Assembly: GCF_002209555.1 (NCBI RefSeq)
Contig: NZ_NJIF01000001.1
Coordinates: forward strand, 558,001 to 622,000
DNA: 64,000 nucleotides
Direction: 5' to 3'
Source: Achromobacter insolitus
GTDB taxonomy: Bacteria; Pseudomonadota; Gammaproteobacteria; Burkholderiales; Burkholderiaceae_B
In this document: positions 46,425 to 55,903 of the stretch, one piece after another
How positions within the stretch are numbered: position 1 is the first letter of the stretch
Layout: every line of letters starts with the position of its first letter
Notes under the pieces: model-generated
The model's input: only the letters and a program-made list of their open reading frames with translations
What the model was told of the DNA's origin: nothing
Database searches by the model: none
Position numbers and translations under genes: made by a program

Positions 46425-47507
46425 TTAGGCAAACACCCTTTGGGCGCGCTCGCTGCCGGCGGGCAGGCCCGCTTGTTCGAGCTGGCCGAACAACACCTGC
46501 AGACGCTCGTCGATGACCGTTTCCGACCCGTCGGCCAGCGGCTTGCCCTGGTCGTCGACCAGGTCCGCGCGCAGGCGGGCGGCCAGGTCGCGGCCCACGT
46601 CGACCATGCGGCCGAAGGCGCGGCTGTCCGCCGGGCTGCAGGGAACGTCCAGCAACAGGTACAGGCGTTCGATTCCGCCCATGCCGGCATCGAACGCCGC
46701 GCCATCGGCGCGCGCCAGCGTGAAGCGGGCCACGCCGTTTTCCGCCGGCCAGGCCAGGCGGCTGCCGTCGGCGACGAAGCCGAGGTCGCGAGCCACGGCC
46801 AGGACTTCGGCGGCCGGCTGGGCCGTGCCCAGCAGCAGGGTCAGGCCAACCTGGGTATCCAGGGCAGCGCAGGTATCGTCCAGGCGGGCGCCTTGCTCAA
46901 GCACGGCTTGCTGGTCCGGACCTTCGATGGTGGCGTCGAAACGCTCGGCCATGTCCTGGGCGCGGGCCCAGGCCTGCGACCATTCGATGGCGGTCAATGG
47001 GCCGCTGCGGTTGGCCAGCAGCACAGCCAGTTGCATGGAGGCATAGGATTCGCCGGCATGAACGCGCGCGCGATGGCGGCGCTGGTCGGTTTCGGCGAAC
47101 ACGCGCATGGGCTTGCGGCCCACGTGGCGCAGGCTTTGCATGTAGGGCAGCAGGTCGGCACCGCGCACCGCTTCAGCGAAGTTGATCTCGATGACCACCT
47201 CGCAGGCGGGATCGGGCTCTTCGGTATCGTCGGCATCGCTACCGGGGTCAACCGGCACCGGCTGGCCGGGCTGCGCGCGAGGCGCATCGCCTCCCATGCC
47301 GGGTTCGCGGCGCGCTGCCGCGCCCGTTGCCGATGCCGCGCCGGCGGCCACCCCGGCCCCCGCCCCCAAGAGCGGATCCTGTTCGGAGGATGGGAAATGG
47401 GTCTGCATCTTGCGACGGACACGTCGGTCCTGCCACCAGTTGAATCCCAGCACCAGCAGTATCAGCAATACGCCCAGGGCTATCAGCCCGATCTGCAAAT
47501 CACTCAT
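46425..47507 (-). CDS. zipA: Cell division protein ZipA
   Basis: A 360-residue bitopic protein: N-terminal membrane helix (about residues 6-24, LIALGVLLILLVLGFNWW), a basic stretch, an Ala/Pro/Asp-rich flexible linker (about 45-95) and a C-terminal FtsZ-binding domain (about 215-355). It tethers FtsZ to the inner membrane. It is between smc (46 bp upstream) and ligA (0 bp), the conserved beta-proteobacterial order. Confidence 0.9.
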   Translation of the reverse strand: MSDLQIGLIALGVLLILLVLGFNWWQDRRVRRKMQTHFPSSEQDPLLGAGAGVAAGAASATGAAARREPGMGGDAPRAQPGQPVPVDPGSDADDTEEPDPACEVVIEINFAEAVRGADLLPYMQSLRHVGRKPMRVFAETDQRRHRARVHAGESYASMQLAVLLANRSGPLTAIEWSQAWARAQDMAERFDATIEGPDQQAVLEQGARLDDTCAALDTQVGLTLLLGTAQPAAEVLAVARDLGFVADGSRLAWPAENGVARFTLARADGAAFDAGMGGIERLYLLLDVPCSPADSRAFGRMVDVGRDLAARLRADLVDDQGKPLADGSETVIDERLQVLFGQLEQAGLPAGSERAQRVFA

Positions 47508-47553
47508 GTATAAATCCCGCGCCGAAACCCCGACGCCCTTCTGAATATTGGGT

Positions 47554-50500
47554 TTATGCCGCTTCGGAGGCCATCATCTGGACGGCCGAGTCTATGTCTA
47601 CCGCAACGATACGCGAAACCCCTTGCTCTTGCATGGTTACACCGATCAGTTGCTTGGCCATCTGCATCGCGATCTTGTTGTGCGAGATGAAGAGGAACTG
47701 GGTCTGCTCGCTCATGTTGGCGACCAGGTTCGCATAGCGCTCCGTGTTGGCGTCGTCCAGCGGCGCGTCCACCTCGTCCAGCAGGCAGAACGGCGCGGGG
47801 TTGAGCTTGAACAGCGCAAACACCAGCGCGGTGGCGGTCAGGGCCTTTTCGCCGCCGGACAGCAGGTGGATGGTGCTGTTGCGCTTGCCCGGAGGCTGGG
47901 CCATGACCTGGACCCCGGCGTCGAGGATTTCCTCGCCCGTCATGGTCAGCTTGGCCTCTCCGCCGCCAAACAGCTTGGGGAAAAGCTCGCCAAAATGGCC
48001 GTTGACGACGTTGAAGGTCTCTTGCAGCAGTTCTCGGGTCTCGCGGTCGATCTTGCGGATGGCGTCCTCGAGAGTCTCGATGGCGGTCATCAGGTCCTGA
48101 TGCTGAGAATCCAGGAAGCCCTTGCGCTCGCGCGAGGTGTTCAGTTCGTCCAGCGCCGCCAGGTTGACCGAGCCCAGGGCTTCGATCTGGCGCGAAATAC
48201 GGCTGACTTCCGACTGCAGCCAGCTTGCGCGGCGCCATTCGTCGGGCTGGTTGGCCAGATCCTGGGCCAGCGCCTCGCGGTCGACCTCGCGCGCGTTCAG
48301 TTGCTCGGTGAACTGTTCTTCGGCCAGGCGGGCGGCCTGCTCCTGTAGTTGCAGTTCCATGATGCGGGCGCGCCGCGGCTCCAGCGTCTGCTCCTGCTGC
48401 AGACGGTCTTCGTCCGCGCCGCGCAGCAAAGCCGCCAGGTTTTCGAGTTCCTGGCGCGCACGCGACAGGGCTTCCTCGCGCTCGGCGCGCACTTCCAACG
48501 CGTCCTGCAGGCCCGCCTGGGATGCCGAGGCGTCCAGTTCGGCCAAGTCCACCAGCAGCTGTTCCAGCTCGACGCTGCCACGCTGGCTCTGATCGGCAGC
48601 CAGTTGCTGGTTGCGTTGCAGGTCGGTAATGCGGACCTGGATGCCGCGTTCGGCGAATTCGGCTTCCTGGGCGGCGCGTTCCAGTTCGCGCAGGCCGGCG
48701 CGGGCGGCTTCGGCCTGCGCCGCCAGGGTCTCACCGTCGATCTCGGCGTCGGCGAACCGGGATTGGTGTTCGGCCAGCTCTTCGTCCAGCGCCTCGAAGC
48801 GGGCCTCGGCTTCTTCGCGGGTGGCGCGCAGGTCTTCTTCCTGGACCTTGATCTCTTCCAGGTCCTGGCGCAGGCGCGAGGCGCGTTCGCCGGACTGCTC
48901 GGCCTGCTGCTGCAGGCGCGAATGTTCAAGCTGGATGTCGTGCACCCGGCGGGTGACCTCGGCCACGCGCTGGCGGGCTGGCGCAATGGCCTGGGACACT
49001 TGCTGCCAGGCGGCTTCGGCGCGGGCGACCGCGGCGCGCGCCTGGTCTGCGATCAGTTGCTGCGCCTTGATCTCGCGCTGCAGGTTCTCGATTTCCTGCT
49101 GGCGGGCCAGCAGCCCGGCCTGTTCGGAATCCGGCGCGTAGAAGCGCACGCTATGGGCATCGACCAGGTGGCCGGCCTTGACCACGCAGGCGCCGCCAGC
49201 GGGCAGGCTGGCGCGCATGGCCAGGGCCTGGGTCACGTCGGTAGCCGTGTAGATGCCGCCCAGCCATTCGTTGAGCAGCGTGCGCAGGTCGGGATCGGTA
49301 ATGCGCAGCAGGCTGGCCAGCGACGTCAGACCGGCCGGCGCGGCCGGCGTGGGCGCCGCCACCGGCAACTGGTAGAAGGCCAACCGGGCGGGCGGCGCGT
49401 CCTCGGCGAAGGCGCGGGCCCAATCCAGGTTGCGCACTTCCATGGAGGCCATGCGCTCGCGCAGGGCGGCCTCGAGGGCGGTTTCCCAGCCGGGCTCAAT
49501 GTGCAATTTCTGCCACAGGCGCGACAGCCCGGCCAGCTCATGCTTGGCCAGCCAAGGCTCCAGCGCGCCCTGCTTCTGCACGTCTTCCTGCAGCTTCACC
49601 AGCGCCGAAAGACGGGCCTCCAGGCGAGCCAGATTCTGCACCTCGGTCTGGGCGGCCGCCTGGGCGCGGCTGCGCTCGGCATCCGCTTCCGGCACGCGGC
49701 CTTCCAGGGTGGCCAGTTCCTCCTGGGCTTCCTCGAGCTGGTCCTCGCCGGCGACGCGGTCGCCGGCCAGTTGTTCCAGCCGCACCGGATCCGGACTGTG
49801 GAGTTCGCGCAATTCCTGCTGCAGACGCTCGCGGCGCTGCTCCAGGGCCTGCATCTGGCGGTCCGCGTCGCGCTGCGACTGCGCCACCAGGGCGAGGTTC
49901 TGTTCAACCCGCGCCAGTGCGGCGCGCATCTCGTCGCGCCCGGAGGCGGCTTCGCGCACGCGCTGTTCCACGGCCGGCAGCGCGGCCTGGGCGTCCTCGG
50001 CCTTGGCGCGCGCCTCTTCCGTGCGGGCGGCGCCGGCAGCGAGGTCTTCCTCGGCCTGCGCGATCTGTTCGGTGCAATGTTCGCGTTGGGCAGTCCACTC
50101 GCCGATCTGCTGCTGCAGCTGATCCCGGCGCGCCTGCAGGCGGTTGCGGGAATCGACGACATGGCGGATTTCGGCTTCCAGGCGGCTGACCTGGGCATTG
50201 GCCTCGTACAGCGCGCCTTGGGCGGCATGGACGGCGTCGCTGGCGGCGTAGTGGGCCTGGCGCCGGGACTCCAGCGCGGCCTCGCCCGCCCGCAAGCCGG
50301 CAATGGCGGCTTCCAGTTCGTTCTGGGCCTGCGCCATCTCCTGGGCTTTCTTGGCGCGCTCTTCACGCGCCCCGGTTTCCTTCAGGAACCACAGCGCATG
50401 CTGCTTCTTTTCGCCGTCCGCCTGGAGTTCGCGGTAGCGCGTGGCCACTTCGGCCTGTGCTTCCAGTTTTTCGAGCTGGCTGTTGAGCTCGCGCAGGATG

Positions 50501-51087
50501 TCTTCGACGCGGGTCAGGTTCTCGCGCGTGTCGGACAGGCGGTTTTCGGTTTCGCGGCGCCGTTCCTTGTAGCGGGACACGCCGGCCGCCTCTTCCAGGA
50601 ACACCCGCAACTCTTCCGGGCGCGCCTCGATCAGGCGGTTGATCATGCCCTGGCCGATGATGGCGTAGCCGCGGGCGCCCAGGCCGGTGCCCAGGAAGAT
50701 GTCGTGAATGTCGCGGCGGCGGACCTGCTGGTTATTGACGAAATAGCTGCTGGTGCCGTCGCGGGTCAGCACGCGGCGCACCGCGATTTCCGCGTACGTG
50801 CTCCATTGGCCGGCCGCGCGGCCTTCGCTGTTGTCGAACACCATCTCCACCGAAGCCCGCGCCGCAGGCTTGCGGTTGCCGGAACCGTTGAAAATGACGT
50901 CCTGCATGGACTCGCCGCGCAGTTCCGAGGCCTTGGCCTCGCCCAGCACCCAGCGCACGGCGTCGATGATGTTCGATTTCCCGCAGCCATTGGGACCCAC
51001 CACGCCCACCAGTTGGCTGGGCACGGGAATCACGGTGGGATCGACAAAGGACTTGAAGCCGGCGAGTTTTAGCTGAGTAAGACGCAC
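47554..51087 (-). CDS. smc: Chromosome segregation protein SMC
   Basis: A 1177-residue SMC ATPase. Walker A GPNGCGKSN is at residues 31-39. Two very long Glu/Gln/Ala-rich coiled coils flank a hinge (about residues 510-650). The C-terminal head has LLSGGEKALTATALVFA and LLDEVDAPLDDAN. It organizes and condenses the chromosome with ScpA/ScpB. It heads smc-zipA-ligA. Confidence 0.97.
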   Translation of the reverse strand: MRLTQLKLAGFKSFVDPTVIPVPSQLVGVVGPNGCGKSNIIDAVRWVLGEAKASELRGESMQDVIFNGSGNRKPAARASVEMVFDNSEGRAAGQWSTYAEIAVRRVLTRDGTSSYFVNNQQVRRRDIHDIFLGTGLGARGYAIIGQGMINRLIEARPEELRVFLEEAAGVSRYKERRRETENRLSDTRENLTRVEDILRELNSQLEKLEAQAEVATRYRELQADGEKKQHALWFLKETGAREERAKKAQEMAQAQNELEAAIAGLRAGEAALESRRQAHYAASDAVHAAQGALYEANAQVSRLEAEIRHVVDSRNRLQARRDQLQQQIGEWTAQREHCTEQIAQAEEDLAAGAARTEEARAKAEDAQAALPAVEQRVREAASGRDEMRAALARVEQNLALVAQSQRDADRQMQALEQRRERLQQELRELHSPDPVRLEQLAGDRVAGEDQLEEAQEELATLEGRVPEADAERSRAQAAAQTEVQNLARLEARLSALVKLQEDVQKQGALEPWLAKHELAGLSRLWQKLHIEPGWETALEAALRERMASMEVRNLDWARAFAEDAPPARLAFYQLPVAAPTPAAPAGLTSLASLLRITDPDLRTLLNEWLGGIYTATDVTQALAMRASLPAGGACVVKAGHLVDAHSVRFYAPDSEQAGLLARQQEIENLQREIKAQQLIADQARAAVARAEAAWQQVSQAIAPARQRVAEVTRRVHDIQLEHSRLQQQAEQSGERASRLRQDLEEIKVQEEDLRATREEAEARFEALDEELAEHQSRFADAEIDGETLAAQAEAARAGLRELERAAQEAEFAERGIQVRITDLQRNQQLAADQSQRGSVELEQLLVDLAELDASASQAGLQDALEVRAEREEALSRARQELENLAALLRGADEDRLQQEQTLEPRRARIMELQLQEQAARLAEEQFTEQLNAREVDREALAQDLANQPDEWRRASWLQSEVSRISRQIEALGSVNLAALDELNTSRERKGFLDSQHQDLMTAIETLEDAIRKIDRETRELLQETFNVVNGHFGELFPKLFGGGEAKLTMTGEEILDAGVQVMAQPPGKRNSTIHLLSGGEKALTATALVFALFKLNPAPFCLLDEVDAPLDDANTERYANLVANMSEQTQFLFISHNKIAMQMAKQLIGVTMQEQGVSRIVAVDIDSAVQMMASEAA

Positions 51088-51385
51088 AATACGATGACGA
51101 CGGGGTGGGTTGAACGAAAGGCGTTAACGGACCTGCCGCACAGATTGCAAACCGGCCCCTGTAGGGCCGGCGCACAGATGGGTCGTATGATACCGCAGGC
51201 AGTCTGTCCCCAAACGTCAGCAAGGGTCAAGGCGCGTTGTCCCTAAGGCTTGCCGGCGGTCAATCCACGGGCAAACGCTCAATGGCTGCCACCGGGGCTC
51301 CGGCTATACTCCCTGACACTTTTTTGCACGACACATAAATTTTCACGCGGACTGGCCGGGGCCAGGCCAAAGAACGGGGACATTC
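51088..51385. other. 298-bp divergent promoter region of smc and lplT
   Basis: No gene is visible. It contains a 7-bp GC hairpin (CCGGCCC/GGGCCGG, 51152-51170). A TATACT hexamer at 51305-51310 could be the lplT -10 element, though no good -35 is seen. Confidence 0.45.
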
Positions 51386-52699
51386 TTGAAACGTGGTTTC
51401 TATCTGGTCATGGCCGCGCAGGCCTTCTCGTCATTGGCGGACAATGCGCTGTTCATCGCAGCCATCGCCTTGATACAGGAACTGCATGGGCCGGACTGGC
51501 TGGCACCCATGATGAAGTGGTCGTTCGCGCTGGCTTACGTCGTCCTGGCCGCCTTTGTCGGCGCGCTGGCGGACTCTTTCCCCAAGGGCCGCGTGATGTT
51601 CTCCACCAACGCCCTGAAGGTCGCCGGCTGCATGCTGATGTTCTCGTATGCCAGCATCGGCGTCGCCCCCCAATACCAGACCTACCTGGTCTGTGCGGCC
51701 TATGGCATCGTCGGCATCGGCGCCGCGGCCTATTCTCCCGCCAAGTACGGCATCGTCACGGAAATGCTGCCCCCGGCCATGCTGGTCAAGGGCAATAGCT
51801 GGATCGAAGGCCTGACGGTCTTCTCCATCATCCTGGGCACGGTCCTGGGCGGCCTGCTGATTTCCTCCTCCGTTTCCACCGCCCTGCTCAGCCATTCCTT
51901 CATCGGCAAGCTGGTCCACACCCCGGCCGAGGCCGCGATCCTGGTCATCTCGTTCGTGTACCTGCTGGCGGCGCTGTGCAACCTGATGATTCCGCACACC
52001 CACGTGCGCTACCCGCCGCAGCAGAAGAATCCCGTCCGGCTCGTGCGCACGTTCTGGGGCTACGTCCGCGTGCTCTGGAAGGACAAGCTGGGCCAGATCT
52101 CGCTGGCCGTCACCACGCTATTCTGGGGCGCCGGCGCCACCCTGCAGCTGATCGTCATCGAATGGGGCCGCAGCCACCTCGGATACCAGCTGGATAAAGC
52201 CTCGATGCTGATGGGCGTGGCCGCGCTGGGCACGGTGGTCGGATCCATCCTGGCTGGCCGCATTCCGCTGCGGCGCGCCCTGGCCGTCCTGCCGGTCGGC
52301 GCCGCCATGGGTCTGGTCGTGCTCCTGATGCCGCTGGTCTACTCACCCTGGAGCGTCTACCTGCTGCTGCTGATCACGGGCGGCCTGGCCGGTTTCTTCG
52401 TGGTGCCGATGAACGCGCTGCTGCAACACCGCGGCCACGTGCTGCTGTCGGCGGGCCACTCCATCGCCGTGCAGAACTTCAACGAACAGCTCAACATCCT
52501 GTTGATGGTGGCCATGTATACCGTGCTGCTGTGGCTGCAGCTGCCCATCAACATCATCATTGTGATTTTCGGCACCGTGGTCGCCGTGCTGATGGTGGTC
52601 TTCATGCGCTGGAGCAAGCGCAATCTGCAGGCCAACCCCGAATTGCACGATCAGATCGGCCAGGAAGGCCACGGCCGCGCACTGGACTCCTCGCACTAG
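51386..52699 (+). CDS. lplT: Lysophospholipid transporter LplT
   Basis: A 437-residue MFS-fold flippase with about 12 membrane segments. The opening KRGFYLVMAAQAFSSLADNALFIAAIALI and the YSPAKYGIVTEMLPP block are LplT signatures. It moves lysophospholipids inward for reacylation. The start is TTG at 51386-51388, supported by GGGGA upstream and because no ATG or GTG suits the conserved N-terminus. In E. coli lplT is paired with the acyltransferase gene aas; none adjoins it here. A strong terminator follows. Confidence 0.92.
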   Translation: MKRGFYLVMAAQAFSSLADNALFIAAIALIQELHGPDWLAPMMKWSFALAYVVLAAFVGALADSFPKGRVMFSTNALKVAGCMLMFSYASIGVAPQYQTYLVCAAYGIVGIGAAAYSPAKYGIVTEMLPPAMLVKGNSWIEGLTVFSIILGTVLGGLLISSSVSTALLSHSFIGKLVHTPAEAAILVISFVYLLAALCNLMIPHTHVRYPPQQKNPVRLVRTFWGYVRVLWKDKLGQISLAVTTLFWGAGATLQLIVIEWGRSHLGYQLDKASMLMGVAALGTVVGSILAGRIPLRRALAVLPVGAAMGLVVLLMPLVYSPWSVYLLLLITGGLAGFFVVPMNALLQHRGHVLLSAGHSIAVQNFNEQLNILLMVAMYTVLLWLQLPINIIIVIFGTVVAVLMVVFMRWSKRNLQANPELHDQIGQEGHGRALDSSH

Positions 52700-52719
52700 A
52701 CGCAAGCAGGTTCAGAACG

Positions 52720-52749
52720 AAAAAAACCGGGCGATGGCCCGGTTTTTTT
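52720..52749. terminator. Strong bidirectional terminator
   Basis: A 13-bp perfect stem (A-run plus CCGGGC, loop GATG) flanked by A7 and T7. It lies between lplT and the convergent uracil-DNA glycosylase gene. Confidence 0.9.
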
Positions 52750-52779
52750 ATTTGGTCCGCAGATCCAGCGGCGCCGACC

Positions 52780-53748
52780 TCAGCCCAACCGCGCAACCGC
52801 CAGCCGCAAGTCTTGCCACGCGCGCGCCTTCTCGCTCGGACTGCGCAGCAGATAAGCGGGGTGGTAGCTCACAACCACCGGAATCTCCAGACCCTCGTCG
52901 GTCTTCAGCTGGTGGATGCGGCCCCGCAGGCTGCCTATGGTGGCGTCGGTGCCCAGCAGCGTCTGTGCCGCAAAACGCCCCAGCACCAGGATCCGCTCAG
53001 GCTTGAGCAGCGCGATCTGGCGCATCAGGTAGGGGCTGCACGCCGCAATTTCCTCAGGCTTGGGATTGCGGTTGCCAGGCGGACGGCATTTGATGACATT
53101 GGTGATGAACACATCGCGTTCGCGGCTCATGGACACCGAGGACAGCATCGCGTCCAGCAACTGGCCTGAACGGCCGACGAAAGGCTGCCCTTGCCGGTCT
53201 TCCTGCTCGCCAGGAGCCTCGCCCACCACCAGCCAGCGGGTCGGCTGGCCGCCATGGCCGAACACCGCGTTGCGCCGGCCCTTGCACAAGCCACAGGCCT
53301 CGCAGGCGAGGACCTGGTCATGCATTTCTTCCAGCGTGGCGTTGCGGATCGCTTCGGCCACAGGGACCGGCGGCGGTGGCGGCGCCTCGGCCTCAACCTT
53401 CGGGACCGGACGCGGCGGCGGGCCGCTGCGGTTCAGGATCGACGCAGGTATGCCGGGACGTCCAGGTACGGCTTCCGCGGGAGCCGAGGCGTCGGGAGCC
53501 TGCGCCTGGGCGGTCGGCGTGCCGACCTGGGGGGACCGCGGCGCAGGCGGCGCCTCGGCTGCGGGCGTTTGCACCGAAGGCGGCAAAACCTCCTTGGAAA
53601 CAAGAACTTGCGGCTCCGCGGCAGGCCGGTTGACGGCCGGCGCCGGACGCAGCCACAGCCGCTCCATGCCGATCTCGCGCAGCCAGATGCGCTGTAGCGG
53701 ATTGACGCGAGGCGCGGCCGACGGCGGCGCTGCAGTGGGCTGGCTCAT
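52780..53748 (-). CDS. Family 4 uracil-DNA glycosylase with a long N-terminal extension
   Basis: A 322-residue protein whose last 190 residues are a 4Fe-4S uracil-DNA glycosylase. The motif GEAPGEQEDRQGQPFVGRSGQ contacts uracil. Iron-sulfur cysteines lie in CEACGLC and in the CRPPGNRNPKPEEIAAC span, and SYHPAYLLRSP holds the catalytic histidine region. The first about 130 residues are Pro/Ala-rich and probably disordered, absent from the minimal family. It overlaps tsaB-rimI by four bases (ATGA). Confidence 0.92.
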   Translation of the reverse strand: MSQPTAAPPSAAPRVNPLQRIWLREIGMERLWLRPAPAVNRPAAEPQVLVSKEVLPPSVQTPAAEAPPAPRSPQVGTPTAQAQAPDASAPAEAVPGRPGIPASILNRSGPPPRPVPKVEAEAPPPPPVPVAEAIRNATLEEMHDQVLACEACGLCKGRRNAVFGHGGQPTRWLVVGEAPGEQEDRQGQPFVGRSGQLLDAMLSSVSMSRERDVFITNVIKCRPPGNRNPKPEEIAACSPYLMRQIALLKPERILVLGRFAAQTLLGTDATIGSLRGRIHQLKTDEGLEIPVVVSYHPAYLLRSPSEKARAWQDLRLAVARLG

Positions 53749-54992
53749 GCCGCCCCTCCACCCGCCGCGAAATGCTTCTGCATGACCAGCGCATCTTCCC
53801 TGCCGCCTTTCTCGGCCGGGTAATAGCCCCGGCGCATGCCGATCTGCAGATATCCGTGCCGCTTATAGAAACTGATGGCCGAGGCGTTGGACGGGCGCAC
53901 TTCCAGCAGTACGCCCTCCAGGCCCCGTTCGCGCGCCTGCTGTTCACACCAATCGAGCAACACGCCGCCCAGGCCCTGGCGGTGCAACGGCTTCGCCACG
54001 GCGATCACGAGCAGGTGAGCCACGTCGGGCGCGAACATCAGCACGCAGAATCCCGCCACTTTGCCTTCCCGCCGCAGCACCCAGGCGCCATAACCCGCCG
54101 CCAGGGCGTCGGCGAAATTGCCGCGGGTCCAGGGAAACGCCTGCACGTGCGCTTCCAGCGCCACGACCTCTTCCAGATCGGCGTCGGTCATCGGTTGAGG
54201 CACGGAAGCGGCCAGCGAGGACTGGGCTTTCGGATTGCCGCCCTCGCCGCGCATGCGCTCGGCCGTCGTGAACGCCACCTTGTCGCGCACGTACAGCGGC
54301 GCGGCCAGCTCCGGCGCCAGGGCCTCGCCCCGCATCCAGCCCTGGCGTCCCAGGCGCGCGACGCTGGCCGCTTCGGGCCGCTGCGCGCCGGCGGCTCGCC
54401 GCCAGGGAGACTGCATCTCCGACGCGTAGGCATCCCAGGCATCGCCGGCCAGCAGCAGGTCCAGCGGCCGGCCCGCGCGGGCCGACCATCCAGGCAGATG
54501 ATGGGCGGTCCAGGGCACCACTTCAGCTGCAGCAATCAGTAGCGGCGCCTGCAGGACTTCCCAGGAAATTTCACCATCCGAAACGTCCGCCTGGCGGTAG
54601 ACGGCCAGATAGACTTCATTCATGCGGGCATCCAGCGCCACCACGATCGCGTCCGCAGGCGTGGCATCCACCTGTGCGGCGACCGCCTGATGAGAGACAA
54701 TGGGAAGTACCGGGATGCCCAGGCCCAAGCCCATGCCTTGAGCCACGCCGCAAGCCACCCGCAGGCCGGTAAAGCCGCCCGGCCCCTGGCCGAACGCCAC
54801 CGCATGCAAGGCGGAAGGCGCAAGTCCGGAGGCCGCCAGCAGCTCGTTGGCCATGGGCAAGAGCCGTTCCGCGTGCTCCTGGGAGCCTTCATGTTCCCTG
54901 ACACTGACCTCCAGGCGGCCATCGGCCGCCCGCAGCAGGGCCACGCCGCAACGGGACGAAGAAGTTTCCAAAGCCAGCAGGTTTAGTTCCAT
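53745..54992 (-). CDS. tsaB: TsaB-RimI fusion protein
   Basis: A 415-residue bifunctional protein. Residues 1 to about 245 are TsaB, the partner of TsaD in making the t6A modification of tRNA position 37 (LALETSSSRCGVALL, FGQGPGGFTGLRVACGVAQG, APLYVRDKVAFTTAER). Residues about 267-408 are a RimI-type GNAT acetyltransferase for ribosomal protein S18 (acetyl-CoA loop KPLHRQGLGGVLLDW, VRPSNASAISFYKRHGY). In E. coli the two are separate genes. It is translationally coupled to the downstream glycosylase and divergent from risA. Confidence 0.94.
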   Translation of the reverse strand: MELNLLALETSSSRCGVALLRAADGRLEVSVREHEGSQEHAERLLPMANELLAASGLAPSALHAVAFGQGPGGFTGLRVACGVAQGMGLGLGIPVLPIVSHQAVAAQVDATPADAIVVALDARMNEVYLAVYRQADVSDGEISWEVLQAPLLIAAAEVVPWTAHHLPGWSARAGRPLDLLLAGDAWDAYASEMQSPWRRAAGAQRPEAASVARLGRQGWMRGEALAPELAAPLYVRDKVAFTTAERMRGEGGNPKAQSSLAASVPQPMTDADLEEVVALEAHVQAFPWTRGNFADALAAGYGAWVLRREGKVAGFCVLMFAPDVAHLLVIAVAKPLHRQGLGGVLLDWCEQQARERGLEGVLLEVRPSNASAISFYKRHGYLQIGMRRGYYPAEKGGREDALVMQKHFAAGGGAA

Positions 54993-55034
54993 AGGTGCAG
55001 ATTGTACGAAATACCGCGACTCCGCCCCCGGTTA

Positions 55035-55083
55035 TCAGGGGGATGTCAGGGGGATTTCAACCATGGATCGCAATGTGTAATAT
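55035..55083 (+). promoter_or_regulatory. Direct repeats and putative promoter of risA
   Basis: TCAGGGGGAT occurs twice (55035-55044 and 55046-55055), start-to-start 11 bp, about one helical turn. The second copy abuts a candidate promoter: TTTCAA (55055-55060), 17 bp, TAATAT (55078-55083). OmpR-family regulators bind tandem half-sites with this period, so autoregulation by the next gene is plausible but unproven. Confidence 0.45.
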
Positions 55084-55134
55084 CTTGTGAACGCCCACTA
55101 GCCGCTGGTTCTTGCCACTGTTACATTTCCGGCC

Positions 55135-55869
55135 ATGAATACGCAAAACACCACCCCCACCCGAAAAATCCTCGTCGTCGACGATGATCCGCGCTTGCGC
55201 GATTTGCTGCGTCGGTACTTATCCGAACAGGGATTCAACGTTTTCGTTGCCGAAGACGCCAAAGAGATGGGCAAACTCTGGCAACGCGAGCATTTCGACC
55301 TGCTCGTGCTGGATCTGATGCTGCCCGGGGAAGATGGCCTGTCCATCTGTCGCCGGCTGCGCGGTGGTCACGACAACACGCCCATCATCATGCTGACGGC
55401 CAAGGCGGAAGAAATCGACCGCATCGTCGGCCTGGAAATGGGCGCGGACGATTACCTGTCCAAACCGTTCAATCCTCGCGAACTGCTGGCTCGGATCAAC
55501 GCGATCCTGCGCCGCCGCGGCACCGAGGAACATCCCGGCGCCCCCAGCCAGGAAAACGAATCCATCGCCTTCGGCCCCTACACGCTGAACCTGTCCACCC
55601 GCACGCTCACGCGCAATGGCGAACAAGTGCCCATCACCACCGGCGAATTCTCGGTGCTGAAGGTGTTTGCCCGCCACCCGAAGATCCCGCTGTCGCGCGA
55701 CAAGCTCATGGAACTGGCGCGCGGCCGCGAATACGAAGCCTTCGATCGCAGCCTGGACGTGCAGATCTCGCGCCTGCGCAAATTGATCGAACCCAATCCG
55801 TCCAAGCCCGTATTCATCCAGACCGTCTGGGGTCTCGGATACGTGTTCGTGCCGGACGGTGGTAGCTGA
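55135..55869 (+). CDS. risA: OmpR-family response regulator (RisA-type)
   Basis: A 244-residue regulator. The receiver domain (about residues 11-125) has the acidic pair in VVDDD, the phospho-acceptor aspartate in LLVLDLMLPGEDG and the lysine in LSKPFNP. A winged-helix DNA-binding domain (about 145-240) follows, ending in FIQTVWGLGYVFVPDGG. It is most like OmpR. The pairing with a full-length EnvZ-like kinase and with ahpC-ahpD matches the Bordetella ris locus. Confidence 0.93.
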   Translation: MNTQNTTPTRKILVVDDDPRLRDLLRRYLSEQGFNVFVAEDAKEMGKLWQREHFDLLVLDLMLPGEDGLSICRRLRGGHDNTPIIMLTAKAEEIDRIVGLEMGADDYLSKPFNPRELLARINAILRRRGTEEHPGAPSQENESIAFGPYTLNLSTRTLTRNGEQVPITTGEFSVLKVFARHPKIPLSRDKLMELARGREYEAFDRSLDVQISRLRKLIEPNPSKPVFIQTVWGLGYVFVPDGGS

Positions 55870-55903
55870 TCGACTCGCCCGCCCCGGGCAGGAGCGCAGC
55901 CTC

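Noticed and set aside
48349-51072. A 907-codon open frame on the plus strand
   Set aside because: It lies antisense to smc, whose Walker and signature motifs are clear; long antisense frames are expected in GC-rich coiled-coil genes.
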